A DNA stretch of 64,000 bases, taken from the NCBI GenBank assembly GCA_963779845.1, contig CAVZZV010000001.1, positions 124,001 through 188,000 of the forward strand. Reading direction: 5' to 3'. The position numbers were made by a program, and so were the translations under genes. Source of the DNA: CAVZZV01 sp963779845 (GTDB lineage Bacteria; Bacteroidota; Bacteroidia; Bacteroidales; GCA-2748055). Positions 18,642 to 28,299 of the stretch are shown piece after piece; position 1 is the first letter of the stretch; each line of letters opens with the position of its first letter. The notes below the pieces were generated by a model. It made no database searches. It worked only from the letters and a program-made list of their open reading frames with translations, and was not told the DNA's origin.

Positions 18642-20465
18642 ATGTCTTACTTACCGATTGAAGATTATGGGGTCATTGGCAATATGCGATCTGTGGCGCT
18701 GATAGGCAAAAATGCTTCCATTGACTGGTATTGCTTTCCCCATTTTGATTCCCCTTCCATTTTTGCTACCATACTGGACGATCATATAGGAGGCTTCTTC
18801 AGGATTTCACCCGTCAATACGGAGCATAAAACCAAGCAGTCATATTGGCCTGATACAAATATCCTCATTACCCGTTTTTTCGTGGATGGCGGGATTGTGG
18901 AGATAAGTGATTATATGCCTGTTGGCGAAGATATTAAAGGGGAAAAAGATTACAGGATTGTCCGTCGGGTAAAAGGGGTGCATGGAGCTGTGAAGATGAA
19001 AGTTGAATGTTCTCCAGCATTCAATTACGCCAGGGATCCCCATAGCCTGTTAATTAATGATAGCGGAGCAATTTTTAGTACGAATAAACTCCGCATGGGA
19101 TTGGCTTCTACAATACCCCTAAAGGCAAAGAAGGGCATGGCGTATGCTGAGTTTGAAATTAAGGAAGAAGAAACATATGTTCTGGTCTTTCATAAGGTAG
19201 ATAAAAATGAGAAATGTATAGCCTTCTCTGAAAAACAGGAACATGAACGTTTTCTGGCTACCATCGGTTTTTGGAGACAATGGCTTTCCCGATCATTGTA
19301 TGAAGGAAGGTGGAGGGAGATGGTTAACCGTTCAGCACTTGTTTTAAAACTTCTGACTTTTGAACCAACTGGTGCCATAATAGCTTCTCCCACCTGCAGC
19401 CTACCGGAGCATATAGGTGGAAAACGGAATTGGGATTACCGTTATACCTGGATACGCGATGCAGCATTCACGGTTTATGCCTTCATGCGTATTGGGTTCA
19501 TTGAAGAAGCGGCAAGATTTATGGACTGGATTTTGAAACGTTGTCAGGAGTCATCCGACTCCGGTTCTTTACAGATCATGTATGGCATTGATGGCAGACA
19601 TGAGCTCAGGGAAGAACGTTTGGACCACCTGGAAGGATATAAAAAGTCGGGCCCAGTATATATAGGAAATGCTGCCTATAATCAAATGCAATTGGATATA
19701 TATGGTGAACTGATGGATGCTGCCTATTTATTCAATAAACATGGAAACCCCATTCCCTACGATATGTGGCAGGCCCTGGCAAACAGCGCTGAATATGTAT
19801 GCAGAAACTGGAACAAAAAGGATGAAGGAATTTGGGAAGTGCGAAGTGGCAGACAACATTTCGTATATTCGAAAATGATGTGTTGGGTTGCCCTGGACAG
19901 GGCAATTCGATTGGCACGAAAGCGCTCTTTTCCGGCAAACAAGGAAAAATGGATCCGGGTAAGGAATGAAATTTACCGCGATATTATTGAGAAGGGATGG
20001 TCTAAAGAGAGAAATGCTTTTAAACAACATTATGATAGCGACTCTTTGGATGCTGCAAATCTGGTAATGCCTTTGGTATTTTTCATGTCCCCAACCGATC
20101 CCCTGATGATCAAAACCCTGGAGGCCACTATGAAATCCCCCTCAAAGGGCGGACTAGTTACCAACTCGCTTGTTTACCGCTACAATTCCTCTGAATTCCT
20201 CGATGGCTTAAATGGACTGGAAGGAACTTTCAATATTTGCACTTTCTGGCTGGTGGAAGCCCTTACCCGGGCCGGGCGGGGTAAACCCGAAAAACTTGAA
20301 GAGGCAAGACTTGTTTTTGAACAGATCCTGGGGTATTCCAACCATCTCGGATTATTTTCAGAGGAAATTGGCCTTGGCGGGGAGGCCCTGGGAAACACCC
20401 CTCAGGCATTTACCCACCTGGCATTAATAAGTTCCGCATTTAATCTGGATAAAGCTTTAGGATAA
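18642..20465 (+). CDS. glycoside hydrolase family 15 enzyme (glucoamylase or trehalase type)
   Basis: The 607-residue product has the bacterial GH15 layout: an N-terminal beta-sandwich (about 1-230, starting YLPIEDYGVIGNMRSVALIG) followed by an alpha/alpha-barrel. The barrel carries the conserved RYTWIRDAAF loop, SLQIMYGIDG, EVRSGRQHFVYSK and the C-terminal GLFSEEIG with the probable catalytic base. There is no signal peptide, so it acts in the cytosol on malto-oligosaccharides, glycogen-type glucans or trehalose; the sequence does not decide. It is read in the same direction as the tricorn-like gene but separated from it by a terminator. Confidence 0.9.
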   Translation: MSYLPIEDYGVIGNMRSVALIGKNASIDWYCFPHFDSPSIFATILDDHIGGFFRISPVNTEHKTKQSYWPDTNILITRFFVDGGIVEISDYMPVGEDIKGEKDYRIVRRVKGVHGAVKMKVECSPAFNYARDPHSLLINDSGAIFSTNKLRMGLASTIPLKAKKGMAYAEFEIKEEETYVLVFHKVDKNEKCIAFSEKQEHERFLATIGFWRQWLSRSLYEGRWREMVNRSALVLKLLTFEPTGAIIASPTCSLPEHIGGKRNWDYRYTWIRDAAFTVYAFMRIGFIEEAARFMDWILKRCQESSDSGSLQIMYGIDGRHELREERLDHLEGYKKSGPVYIGNAAYNQMQLDIYGELMDAAYLFNKHGNPIPYDMWQALANSAEYVCRNWNKKDEGIWEVRSGRQHFVYSKMMCWVALDRAIRLARKRSFPANKEKWIRVRNEIYRDIIEKGWSKERNAFKQHYDSDSLDAANLVMPLVFFMSPTDPLMIKTLEATMKSPSKGGLVTNSLVYRYNSSEFLDGLNGLEGTFNICTFWLVEALTRAGRGKPEKLEEARLVFEQILGYSNHLGLFSEEIGLGGEALGNTPQAFTHLALISSAFNLDKALG

Positions 20466-20470
20466 TAAAG

Positions 20471-21655
20471 TTAGATTCCCAGTTTCTTTCTGATATCCTT
20501 AGGAATCCCGTTTTTATTGACAAGAATGGATGTGGTTTTGTATTTCACAAAAGGTCTGGATACATACAAATAACCATTATAGGGACTTCCCAGTTCGCTC
20601 CATGAGTTTTTCACGAGATAATATTCAGTCCCATTTTGATCCTGGGCCAATCCGGTGATATGCATGCCATGATCGTCGGTAGTTTCATAATTATCGAAAG
20701 CCGCCTGTCTCATTTCCTGAGTAATCACTTTTTCCTTCCCTGGCTTTGAAAAGTCATAGATCAGTTTTTGTCTTTCGGTATCGCTCAATCGGTCCCATTT
20801 TGCCCTTTCAAGATTGGATATGTCCTCGAATTCCTCAACGGGAACAATGGCAATTCCCTTTTTCCAGCTAAAGCCTTTCTCACTTACATCTGCCGCCCAG
20901 GCTACGGTGTATCCTTCCTTGATCGAATTATCGATAATCTCGGTCATCTCCTCCAGTGTAACATTCCAGACTTCACCCCATCCCCAGTTATCGGGAACTT
21001 CCAGAATAAATGGCTTATAAAAGGGATGGTGGGTAAATGAACTGATCATTACATAATTGTCCATCTTCAGACCCAATTCGCCGGCAAAGGATTGTGGGGT
21101 ATAGTTTATACCCTCATAGGTAAAGGTATCGGGATAATTGCCAAAGTAGGCATTTAATAATCCCTCGAAACCGGGATGCCATGATAAAGATAGCTTATTG
21201 TTCTTGTTTTGAACCACCGCCTCAATATAGGCTTTGAAAATATTGTCCAGTTCAGCGTGAATATGCTTTTCTTCACCATATTTTCTTCCTGGGTAAGCAG
21301 ATTCAGGAACGATCCCATAATCGGAAATTACCATAGTCACATCATTAAAAGCACCACCACCGGCGAAATTTATGCTACCCTGCATACGGACATATTTTTC
21401 GGCTTTTTTATCATAGGCATTCCTGACCACGAACATTTCAGAAAGGTCATATTCTCCTTTTCCCATTCTCAGAAGCTCGGATTCGAAAAAGGAAATCCCT
21501 GAAAAACTCCAGCAGGTTCCGCTACGGTACTGATTTTTTACCGGGGTTGCCGGCAGGGTCTTAATCTCCTTAAAAACATAGCCGTCAATAGATTGTGCAA
21601 AGCCGGTGTAGCATAAAAGAATCCCGGCAGCTAATAAATAAAACAATTTGCTCAT
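20471..21655 (-). CDS. exported C1-family cysteine peptidase (bleomycin hydrolase type)
   Basis: The 394-residue product has a signal peptide (MSKLFYLLAAGILLCYTGFAQ). The papain-like catalytic residues are all present: Gln42 and Cys48 in NQYRSGTCWSF, His329 in DDHGM, and Asn350 in VKNSW. Spacing and the segment WGWGEVWNV match the C1B (PepC/bleomycin hydrolase) subgroup, which are normally cytosolic self-compartmentalised aminopeptidases; this one is exported. It sits 5 bases from the stop codon of the convergent GH15 gene and has no close operon partner. Confidence 0.9.
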   Translation of the reverse strand: MSKLFYLLAAGILLCYTGFAQSIDGYVFKEIKTLPATPVKNQYRSGTCWSFSGISFFESELLRMGKGEYDLSEMFVVRNAYDKKAEKYVRMQGSINFAGGGAFNDVTMVISDYGIVPESAYPGRKYGEEKHIHAELDNIFKAYIEAVVQNKNNKLSLSWHPGFEGLLNAYFGNYPDTFTYEGINYTPQSFAGELGLKMDNYVMISSFTHHPFYKPFILEVPDNWGWGEVWNVTLEEMTEIIDNSIKEGYTVAWAADVSEKGFSWKKGIAIVPVEEFEDISNLERAKWDRLSDTERQKLIYDFSKPGKEKVITQEMRQAAFDNYETTDDHGMHITGLAQDQNGTEYYLVKNSWSELGSPYNGYLYVSRPFVKYKTTSILVNKNGIPKDIRKKLGI

Positions 21656-21749
21656 CGTGCAACTTCTTTAGTGAAAATAGGTTTTCTTGAAGGTGGAAAA
21701 TTAATCATTTTTCAAAAAATAATCTATGATCTTTCTCATGAAACATAGC

Positions 21750-23690
21750 TCAGGGAACTATCTGCATCTCTGTCCTTCGGTTGAGTGCCCTGCCGGTCTC
21801 CGTATCATTTTCGGCCACTGGCTCTGTTGAACCATATCCTTTGGAAATCAGGCGTTCGGCACTGATGCCCTGATGAATCAGGAACAGGACCACGGCTTCA
21901 GCCCGCCTCTGCGACAAAATACGATTATACTCCTCAGAACCAATACTATCGGTGTGCCCGGAAATTTCGACTTTCACTTGTGGATTCTGGTTCAAAAACA
22001 ACACCAGTTTTTCAAGTTCAATGACCGATTCATCCTCAATTTCCGATTGGTTAAACGGAAAGAAAATATTGTGAAGAACAATTTTTGCGCCTGGCCCGAC
22101 CGGTTTCAAAGGAATATTCTTTAGATAAGGATCAGATTTTTCGTGTGTTCCTGCAAATGAAAAGTTTTCCGAATAAAACAAATACCCCTCTTTATTCACA
22201 TTTAAGGCGTAGTTTCGGTCTGACGGTAGTGGTACAAGGAAGTCCCCTTTATAGGGGGAGGATTTCATGTCTATCACCAGTTTCCCGGAATTCAGGTCAT
22301 ATAACTGAAAAGAAGCTTCCAGACCTTTGTAGGTTTTCGCATCATAAACCCTGCCTTTCATATATGAAACCTCTGAAGGGCGGGCATTTTCATAAAGATC
22401 AAATTCATAAATATCCAATCCTCCTCTGCCCTCTGCCCTGTCGCTCGCGAAATACGCTTTGTTCCCTTCAGGGTTCACTATCAGGCCAAACTCGGTTTTG
22501 TTCGTATTAACTGGATATCCGATATTCTGAGGAGGGGACCAATTTCCATTTATATCCATTCTGGAATATAAAATATCCGCTCCTCCTAATCCATTATGGC
22601 CATCGGAGGAAAAATAGAGTGTTTTGCCATCAGGATGGAGAAATGGAGACTGTTCATCATTTTTAGTGTTTATTGCCTTTCCGGCATTTACCGGTTCCGA
22701 CCAGCTTCCATCAGCATTCTTCAGGGCGATCCAGATATCCATTCCCCCTTCTCCCCCGGGACGATCGGAAGAAAAATACAAGATCCGGTCGTCCGGTGAT
22801 ATAGAAGGTTGTTTTTCCTTATAAGGGGTATTGACCGGAAATGGCAATGGTTGAGGATTCGTCCAATGACCATTTAAGGATTCTGCAAAGTAAATATTGC
22901 AGTTCCCCCGGTCAATCTCTTGACGGCAATGAGTGTAATAAATTTTGCTTCCATCGGAGCTTATGCTTTGGGCACCTTCATTTTCAGGAGTATTGACCGG
23001 ATAACCAAGGTTTTTTCTTTTATGCCATGGTCCATTTTTTTCCCTTTCAATCCGGTAGAAATCTTCCTGATAACGTTGATTTGTTGAGGATATGGCTGAT
23101 GAATAGGGCAATGCCACTGTAAAGACCATTTGATTCTCATCTACTGATAAGGAGGGCCAATATTCATTAAACACTGAATTTACCGAATCGCCAAGGTTAA
23201 CGGGCTTGAAGGGTACCGGATTCAGGAACAGCTCCAGGGCTGAATCATACTTCTGCCTCAAGTCGGCAAGATTATCAGGGGCCATCAGCTTATCCCCGCC
23301 CGAGTTTTCAAAACCGTTAAATTCATCGACGGCATCCCTGTACTTTCCAAGCTCAAAGAGATAGGAAGCCAGGCTAAGCCGACCCATAGGGTTCTGAAAA
23401 GGATCAATACTCAAGCCTTTGCGAAAATTTTTAATGGCTTCCTCAGGGTGGTCATTTTCCTTATAGATCTGGGCCATTACCAGATAAGCCTCAATAAACT
23501 TATCATCGGCCTTTATGGCCTTTTGAAGCAGCATCAGGGCTTTATCATTATCATGATTGTTAAACAAACCGAGGGCCTGATTAAAAATTTTCAAGGCCTT
23601 CTTAGAAGATGTATGCAATTGTTGACTTCTGGCACTCGTAAACACGAAACATGCCAGCGCGATTAAAAAAAACCTAATCATGAATTTCAT
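21750..23690 (-). CDS. PorE-like OmpA-family protein (TPR, beta-propeller, CRD, OmpA)
   Basis: The 646-residue product has a signal peptide (to about residue 22), TPR repeats (about 25-150), a PD40-type propeller (about 165-440) with repeated YFSSDRPGG and FSSDGHNG motifs, a carboxypeptidase-regulatory-like domain (about 455-530), and a C-terminal OmpA domain with the peptidoglycan site (ISGHTDSIGSEEYNRILSQRR). This order is the same as in PorE, the peptidoglycan-anchored subunit of the type IX secretion system, but similar proteins outside T9SS are common. T9SS cargo elsewhere in the window supports such a role. It follows queE by 11 bases, a link conserved by proximity only. Confidence 0.85.
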   Translation of the reverse strand: MKFMIRFFLIALACFVFTSARSQQLHTSSKKALKIFNQALGLFNNHDNDKALMLLQKAIKADDKFIEAYLVMAQIYKENDHPEEAIKNFRKGLSIDPFQNPMGRLSLASYLFELGKYRDAVDEFNGFENSGGDKLMAPDNLADLRQKYDSALELFLNPVPFKPVNLGDSVNSVFNEYWPSLSVDENQMVFTVALPYSSAISSTNQRYQEDFYRIEREKNGPWHKRKNLGYPVNTPENEGAQSISSDGSKIYYTHCRQEIDRGNCNIYFAESLNGHWTNPQPLPFPVNTPYKEKQPSISPDDRILYFSSDRPGGEGGMDIWIALKNADGSWSEPVNAGKAINTKNDEQSPFLHPDGKTLYFSSDGHNGLGGADILYSRMDINGNWSPPQNIGYPVNTNKTEFGLIVNPEGNKAYFASDRAEGRGGLDIYEFDLYENARPSEVSYMKGRVYDAKTYKGLEASFQLYDLNSGKLVIDMKSSPYKGDFLVPLPSDRNYALNVNKEGYLFYSENFSFAGTHEKSDPYLKNIPLKPVGPGAKIVLHNIFFPFNQSEIEDESVIELEKLVLFLNQNPQVKVEISGHTDSIGSEEYNRILSQRRAEAVVLFLIHQGISAERLISKGYGSTEPVAENDTETGRALNRRTEMQIVP

Positions 23691-23701
23691 AATTACCTTC
23701 C

Positions 23702-24337
23702 TTATGGTATCCTCATAAATTTATGTGCCTGAAGGGAAATTTCCCATTTGGGATTGGATTTTACAAATTCAACGATTTCAGGCAATATTTTAGTATACAT
23801 ACTCCACTCGGGTTGCAGGTACAATTTACATTTTGGGGATGCTCTTTCTGAACTTTCCAGGGCCCACTTGAAATCATCAACTGTAGAAATGATCACCTTC
23901 AGTTCATCAGCAACTTCATAGATACCAGGCAAGGGAACGTGATGTCTCTTGGGAGAAAGGCATATCCAATCCCATGATCCGGTCAGCGGATGGGTACCGG
24001 AGGTTTCCAGGAATGTCTGTATATTATTCGACTTTAATCCTTTGCAGAGTAGAGTGAGATCAAATATTAAAGGTTCCCCTCCGGTTACGACCACTGCACC
24101 GGCTGGACATGCAGCTATTTTCTTTATAATATCCTCAATACCTGTTAATGGGTGAATAGCAGGATCCCAGGCAAACTTTGAATCACACCAGCTGCAGCCA
24201 ACATCACAACCTCCAATACGAAGAAAGTAGGCTGCTTTCCCAAAATGATACCCCTCTCCCTGAATGGAATAGAATTCCTCCACAATAGGCAGCTTTATTC
24301 CACCCTCAAACAGATCATGGATTTGTGACCATTTCAT
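23702..24337 (-). CDS. queE: 7-carboxy-7-deazaguanine synthase (radical SAM)
   Basis: The 211-residue protein carries EEFYSIQGEGYHFGKAAYF, the QueE substrate motif, and the radical SAM cluster C44-x3-C48-x2-C51 (GGCDVGCSWCD). TGGEPL gives the GGE motif that binds SAM, and the C-terminal YLQPEW and SLQAHKFM also fit QueE. It converts 6-carboxy-tetrahydropterin to CDG in queuosine precursor synthesis. The other que genes are not in the window. It is co-directional with the PorE-like gene 11 bases downstream. No preQ1 riboswitch is seen in the short upstream gap. Confidence 0.93.
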   Translation of the reverse strand: MKWSQIHDLFEGGIKLPIVEEFYSIQGEGYHFGKAAYFLRIGGCDVGCSWCDSKFAWDPAIHPLTGIEDIIKKIAACPAGAVVVTGGEPLIFDLTLLCKGLKSNNIQTFLETSGTHPLTGSWDWICLSPKRHHVPLPGIYEVADELKVIISTVDDFKWALESSERASPKCKLYLQPEWSMYTKILPEIVEFVKSNPKWEISLQAHKFMRIP

Positions 24338-24376
24338 TGTAACTACTATTTTTTCAAGTACTTTTTCACATCTATT

Positions 24377-25273
24377 TCATTGTGGCAGGTTTATGCTTGA
24401 AATACCCTGTCTTTTTCTGCTTTTTTCGTAACTAAAATATATTCTGTCATGGGCAATGCATATTCCTTCTGTTTGCAGCCCGACACTTTTAGAAGGGAAA
24501 ATCTTAAAGAGCTCGTTCATGTTTTCAGGGTTGCTGAAATCATAAACCGTGATAACAGTCTTGTAATCATGGTAACCTATAAGCCAGAGATCCTGACCAC
24601 TTGAATTCAGGCAAGCTCCGGTCACCAGCATTCCCGGATTCAACATTCCTGTTCTTTTTAGGATATAAGTGCCTGGCACCGCAGGAAACTTATAAACCCA
24701 GGACGATTCGTCGCTCCAATTCTTTGTAAAAAGGAAGAGAGAATCCTTGTTGAATATTAAAGCCTCACAATCAAAAGGATTTCGGCGTTTATTTAAGAAT
24801 TCCGGCGTTTTTTCATCGAAAACCACTTTTATCGCTGCGGCTTCCGGCAAGGTTTCCCCGAATAACTGAAGCTTGGGTATTATATAAATTATAAGGGTAT
24901 CTCTTCCCCCAAAATTATTCCCTACATCTGCGATATAAAAATTTTTTTCATCCTGGCTTATATCTTCCCAATCGACATTCCCGATACCCGGAATTGTGAA
25001 AGCTTTAATTTCACTCAATGAATTATAGGGAAGGGCATACAATGATGCCTCACCCCCACTATCGTTGAAACTCCAGAAGCAGTTCTTATAAAACTCCAAA
25101 CCCGAAGTTTCACTGAGTTCATCAGGCAGGTGACCCTCAAACTTTACCTTTGGATGGTAAGGAATACTACTTCCGGCAAAACGAATGGTAGTGCAGGAAC
25201 TGAAAATAAGCACCAGAAGAATAAAGTATAGGGACCCATAGCCTGATATCCGCTTACCAAAGGCATTCATCAT
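24377..25273 (-). CDS. lipoprotein of unknown function, probable beta-propeller
   Basis: The 298-residue product has a lipoprotein signal ending LIFSSC (Cys27). The mature part contains repeated strand-rich blades with features such as SETSGLEFYKNCFWSFNDSG, DWEDISQDEKNFYIADVGNN, NPFDCEALIFNKDSLFLFTKNW and TEGICIAHDRIYFSYE, which suggest a six-bladed propeller of the esterase-like or phytase-like type with acidic metal sites (DWED, DCEAL, TEGI). No catalytic activity can be assigned. It lies upstream of queE in the same direction with a 39-base gap. Confidence 0.75.
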   Translation of the reverse strand: MMNAFGKRISGYGSLYFILLVLIFSSCTTIRFAGSSIPYHPKVKFEGHLPDELSETSGLEFYKNCFWSFNDSGGEASLYALPYNSLSEIKAFTIPGIGNVDWEDISQDEKNFYIADVGNNFGGRDTLIIYIIPKLQLFGETLPEAAAIKVVFDEKTPEFLNKRRNPFDCEALIFNKDSLFLFTKNWSDESSWVYKFPAVPGTYILKRTGMLNPGMLVTGACLNSSGQDLWLIGYHDYKTVITVYDFSNPENMNELFKIFPSKSVGLQTEGICIAHDRIYFSYEKSRKRQGISSINLPQ

Positions 25274-25342
25274 AATTTTTACAGATATGAAAGATTACAA
25301 TCAGCCCCACCGAAATGAGGAATTTCCGTTGGAGTAAACCGG

Positions 25343-26389
25343 TTAGGTAAGGGGAATCTGACGGCCCTCCTTTTCGCTTTGGAAAGCTGCTTCAATGATC
25401 CTGATTACAGCGGCTGATATTTCAGGTTTAACCTCCAGTCTTTTTTTATAACGGATCGCCTCATAAATATTGTTATAATAGGCATGATAATTACCGGGAA
25501 TAGTTTCAATATGGCCATTTACATGTAATCCCCGACAGTTGGTATTTAAAACTCCCCACAGCGACTTCTCATCCATTCCCCAATCAGGGCCTACCGGCCA
25601 TTTCCCTTGCTTAAGTGCCTCCTCCTGTGGATCAATTCCCCATTTAAGAAATGAGCCCTCCGTGCCATGTAGAATGTATCTGGGTCCGGTTTCTCTCACG
25701 AGGTAACTTGCTTTCAGAATCACCTTAAAACCATTATATTTAAGCAACAGCTCAAAATTATCATCGATCTTTCCGTCAGGTCTGAGGGTGCGTACATCAG
25801 CAAATATGGCTTTAGGTAACCCGAAAAGAACAAGGGCCTGATCGATCAGATGAGACCCAAGATTAAAAAGAGTACCTGCTCCCGAGCCGCAGTCTTCCTT
25901 CCAGGTATCGGGTTGGATGTAATTCCGGTATCTGTCGAAATGGGCTTCATACTCTACAAGCTGTCCCAAAATTCCCTCCTGAATTATTTTTTTAACGGTT
26001 AAAAAATCGCCATCCCAGCGACGGTTTTGAAATACAGACAAGACCAGATTATTTTCCTTGGCAATTTTAACCAATTCGTTTGCCTGTTCATAAGTTTGGG
26101 TAAAAGGTTTCTCCACAACCACGTTTTTTCCGGCAAGCAAGGCTTTTCTGCACATTTCATGGTGTAAATAGTCCGGCGTGTTGACCACGATAAGTTCTAT
26201 TTCGGGATCGTTACAAAGCGCATCAAAACTTCGGACTAACTTCGAATAGGCATACCTCACCCTGCTTTCCTCTTTATTTCTCTCTACAATGCTTTTAATC
26301 TCAAAATATTCATTTGTATGAAGCAGGGGTGCATGAAAAGTTTTGCACGCCATCCCAAATGAGGCCAATCCGGCTTTTATCTTTTCCAT
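25343..26389 (-). CDS. Gfo/Idh/MocA-family oxidoreductase
   Basis: The start at 26389 (MEKIKAGLASFG) is preferred; the open frame extends ten codons further but without family similarity. The 348-residue protein has a Rossmann N-half, with GLASFGMAC as the dinucleotide loop, VVNTPDYLHHEM, and the EKPFTQT motif whose Lys is catalytic. The C-terminal half is the usual substrate domain (GAGTLFNLGSHLIDQALVLFG). These enzymes oxidise or reduce sugars and cyclitols with NAD(P). The 3-keto-disaccharide hydrolase-family lipoprotein gene lies just upstream, 177 bases away in the same direction, which hints at a shared 3-keto-sugar route. Confidence 0.9.
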   Translation of the reverse strand: MEKIKAGLASFGMACKTFHAPLLHTNEYFEIKSIVERNKEESRVRYAYSKLVRSFDALCNDPEIELIVVNTPDYLHHEMCRKALLAGKNVVVEKPFTQTYEQANELVKIAKENNLVLSVFQNRRWDGDFLTVKKIIQEGILGQLVEYEAHFDRYRNYIQPDTWKEDCGSGAGTLFNLGSHLIDQALVLFGLPKAIFADVRTLRPDGKIDDNFELLLKYNGFKVILKASYLVRETGPRYILHGTEGSFLKWGIDPQEEALKQGKWPVGPDWGMDEKSLWGVLNTNCRGLHVNGHIETIPGNYHAYYNNIYEAIRYKKRLEVKPEISAAVIRIIEAAFQSEKEGRQIPLT

Positions 26390-26566
26390 CTCTTCATTTT
26401 TTGCGCCGCAAAGATACAAAAATTCTTATATACGCGCCTCAACTTTAATCTCCGGTTGAGGTCGAAAATTCTGTCGCATTTACTAATTGAATTTTTCGGT
26501 CGGTATTCCCGCCTTACAAGTGGCCGCAATTTTTAAAAATGATCTTCTTGTAGTTTCCAGGTCTGG

Positions 26567-27430
26567 TTACTTTATCTGGGTATTTATTTTTATTGAACGA
26601 AAATGCACCTCATCTCCATGGTCCTGTAATAGGATATGACCACTTCCTACTTCCCCGAAATGGCGATACTTTTTATACTTGCTTTCGGAGACCAACCTGC
26701 GAAATTCCTTACTTCCTCTTTCATATTCCAGTACCTTCAGACCATTCAGCCAGTGTTCGACCCGGTTTCCCTTAGAAAGTATCCTGATATTGTTCCACTG
26801 TCCAGGAGAATTAAGCTGTTTGTTGGTAGCGGGAATTAAATCATAAAGAGAGGCGAAAGTTCGGCTCATTGCATGGTTTCCAAGTTTGGCATCAGGATGA
26901 TTCTCATCATCAAGAATCTGATATTCAAGTCCGATAGCTGAACCGGAATGCCATTTTTTTGCTTCAGTTACAAAATATTTTACTCCTGAATTAGCCCCTT
27001 TCGTGATTAAAACCTGTAATCTTAAGTCAAAATCGGAATATTCGGCCGTTGTCACGATATCGCCACCATTCCGGGACTTTGCACCACCAGAGGCAAGTAC
27101 AATTAATTCCCCATTTCTGATGTCCCATCCCTTCTCAGGAAAATCCTCCTTATATGCATTTCTCCAACCATTGCTTGACTCCCCATCAAATAAGAGCTTC
27201 CAACCCTTGTTTTTTTCCTCCTCCGAAAGAGCATTCACAAGGGTGTCATTTTTCTGAGTATTGCTTTCCAGGCTATTTTCAGAAGGGATCTCTGCAATAC
27301 CCAACATGGAGCGGTCTTTGACTGGATGAACCTTTGATTCCTCGCCTTTTCCCGTGTTCGCACACGAATTGAGCCCCAACAAAACTAAAAGGGACCAATG
27401 AACGCTGCATAATTTTTTTATTTTTATCAT
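26567..27430 (-). CDS. 3-keto-disaccharide hydrolase domain (DUF1080) lipoprotein
   Basis: The 287-residue product has a lipoprotein signal (LLGLNSC, Cys23), a flexible linker of about 50 residues, and one DUF1080/3-keto-disaccharide hydrolase domain from about residue 75. Family motifs include GWKLLFDGESSNGWR, WDIRNGELIV, SDFDLRLQVLITKGANSG, LEYQILDDENHPD and GQWNNIRI. Known members cleave 3-keto-glycosides made by oxidoreductases. Anchoring in the envelope places it where oligosaccharides enter. The neighbouring Gfo/Idh/MocA gene may supply the oxidation or re-reduction step; this pairing is inferred from position. Confidence 0.87.
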   Translation of the reverse strand: MIKIKKLCSVHWSLLVLLGLNSCANTGKGEESKVHPVKDRSMLGIAEIPSENSLESNTQKNDTLVNALSEEEKNKGWKLLFDGESSNGWRNAYKEDFPEKGWDIRNGELIVLASGGAKSRNGGDIVTTAEYSDFDLRLQVLITKGANSGVKYFVTEAKKWHSGSAIGLEYQILDDENHPDAKLGNHAMSRTFASLYDLIPATNKQLNSPGQWNNIRILSKGNRVEHWLNGLKVLEYERGSKEFRRLVSESKYKKYRHFGEVGSGHILLQDHGDEVHFRSIKINTQIK

Positions 27431-27545
27431 TTAGCTTAACTAAAATGATTATTTCCAGTTTTTAACCACCTTTAACCAACCAAAAATAGATAAAATTATC
27501 ATGGAGGCATACTGAACATCGGATAAAGGGGTCTTGTTTTACTTA

Positions 27546-28295
27546 TCAATCAATATTCTGAAAAATTTTAGACTTATAAAGCCCGGTTTTTTGAAGAAAA
27601 TATTTGAGCGAGGTTTCAAGTACTCCTATTCCATATATTGAGCTGCGCTTAAAATTGATGGAAGAAGCTTCCTCAAAATATTTTGTTGGGCAGGTAATTT
27701 CAGCAATTTCAAAACCTGCATAAAAAATCTGGGCCAACATTTGATTATCAAAAATGAAATCATCAGAATTCTGGTTATAATTTATGGCTCTGAGCACTTT
27801 ACCTGAAAATGCCCGGTAACCGGTATGGTACTCCGAAAGCTTTTGCCCCATTAGGAGATTCTGGGTCAGGGTTAGCAGGCGATTGGCGATATATTTATAG
27901 AAGGGCATTCCCCCCTTTAATGCCCCGTTTCCAAGAATCCTGGACCCCAGAACTACTTCATAAACTTCGTTCGCAATGAGATAGGCCATTGAATGGATTA
28001 ATTTGGGGGTATACTGGTAATCAGGGTGAAGCATTATGATAATGTCTGATTCAAGCTCCAGTGCTTTATTATAGCAGGATTTTTGGTTTCCACCATATCC
28101 CTTATTTTCCGTATGTATAATTAAATGGCTTATTCCCAGCTCCTTGCCAAGCAGCAAAGTGTTATCGGAACTTTTGTCATCAACGAGAACCACCTCATCT
28201 ACAATGTCGAAGGGAATCTCGGAATAGGTTTTTTCGAGGGTCAACTCCGCATTGTATGCAGGAAGGACAACGGTAACTTTCTTATTATTTATCAT
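27546..28295 (-). CDS. glycosyltransferase family 2
   Basis: The 249-residue cytosolic protein has a GT2 fold: VTVVLPAYNAE at the start, VLVDDKSSDNT as the nucleotide-binding strand, MLHPDYQYTPK as the DxD-like region, and SEYHTGYRAFSG near the acceptor site. It resembles dolichyl- or undecaprenyl-phosphate sugar synthases but lacks C-terminal membrane helices. It starts 4 bases after the GT39 gene stop, third in the PAP2-GT39-GT2 operon. It may make the polyprenyl-phosphate sugar that the GT39 protein uses. Confidence 0.88.
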   Translation of the reverse strand: MINNKKVTVVLPAYNAELTLEKTYSEIPFDIVDEVVLVDDKSSDNTLLLGKELGISHLIIHTENKGYGGNQKSCYNKALELESDIIIMLHPDYQYTPKLIHSMAYLIANEVYEVVLGSRILGNGALKGGMPFYKYIANRLLTLTQNLLMGQKLSEYHTGYRAFSGKVLRAINYNQNSDDFIFDNQMLAQIFYAGFEIAEITCPTKYFEEASSINFKRSSIYGIGVLETSLKYFLQKTGLYKSKIFQNID

Positions 28296-28299
28296 GTAC

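Noticed and set aside
23702..24376. preQ1 riboswitch upstream of queE
   Set aside because: The gap upstream of queE is only 39 bases and shows no preQ1 pattern.
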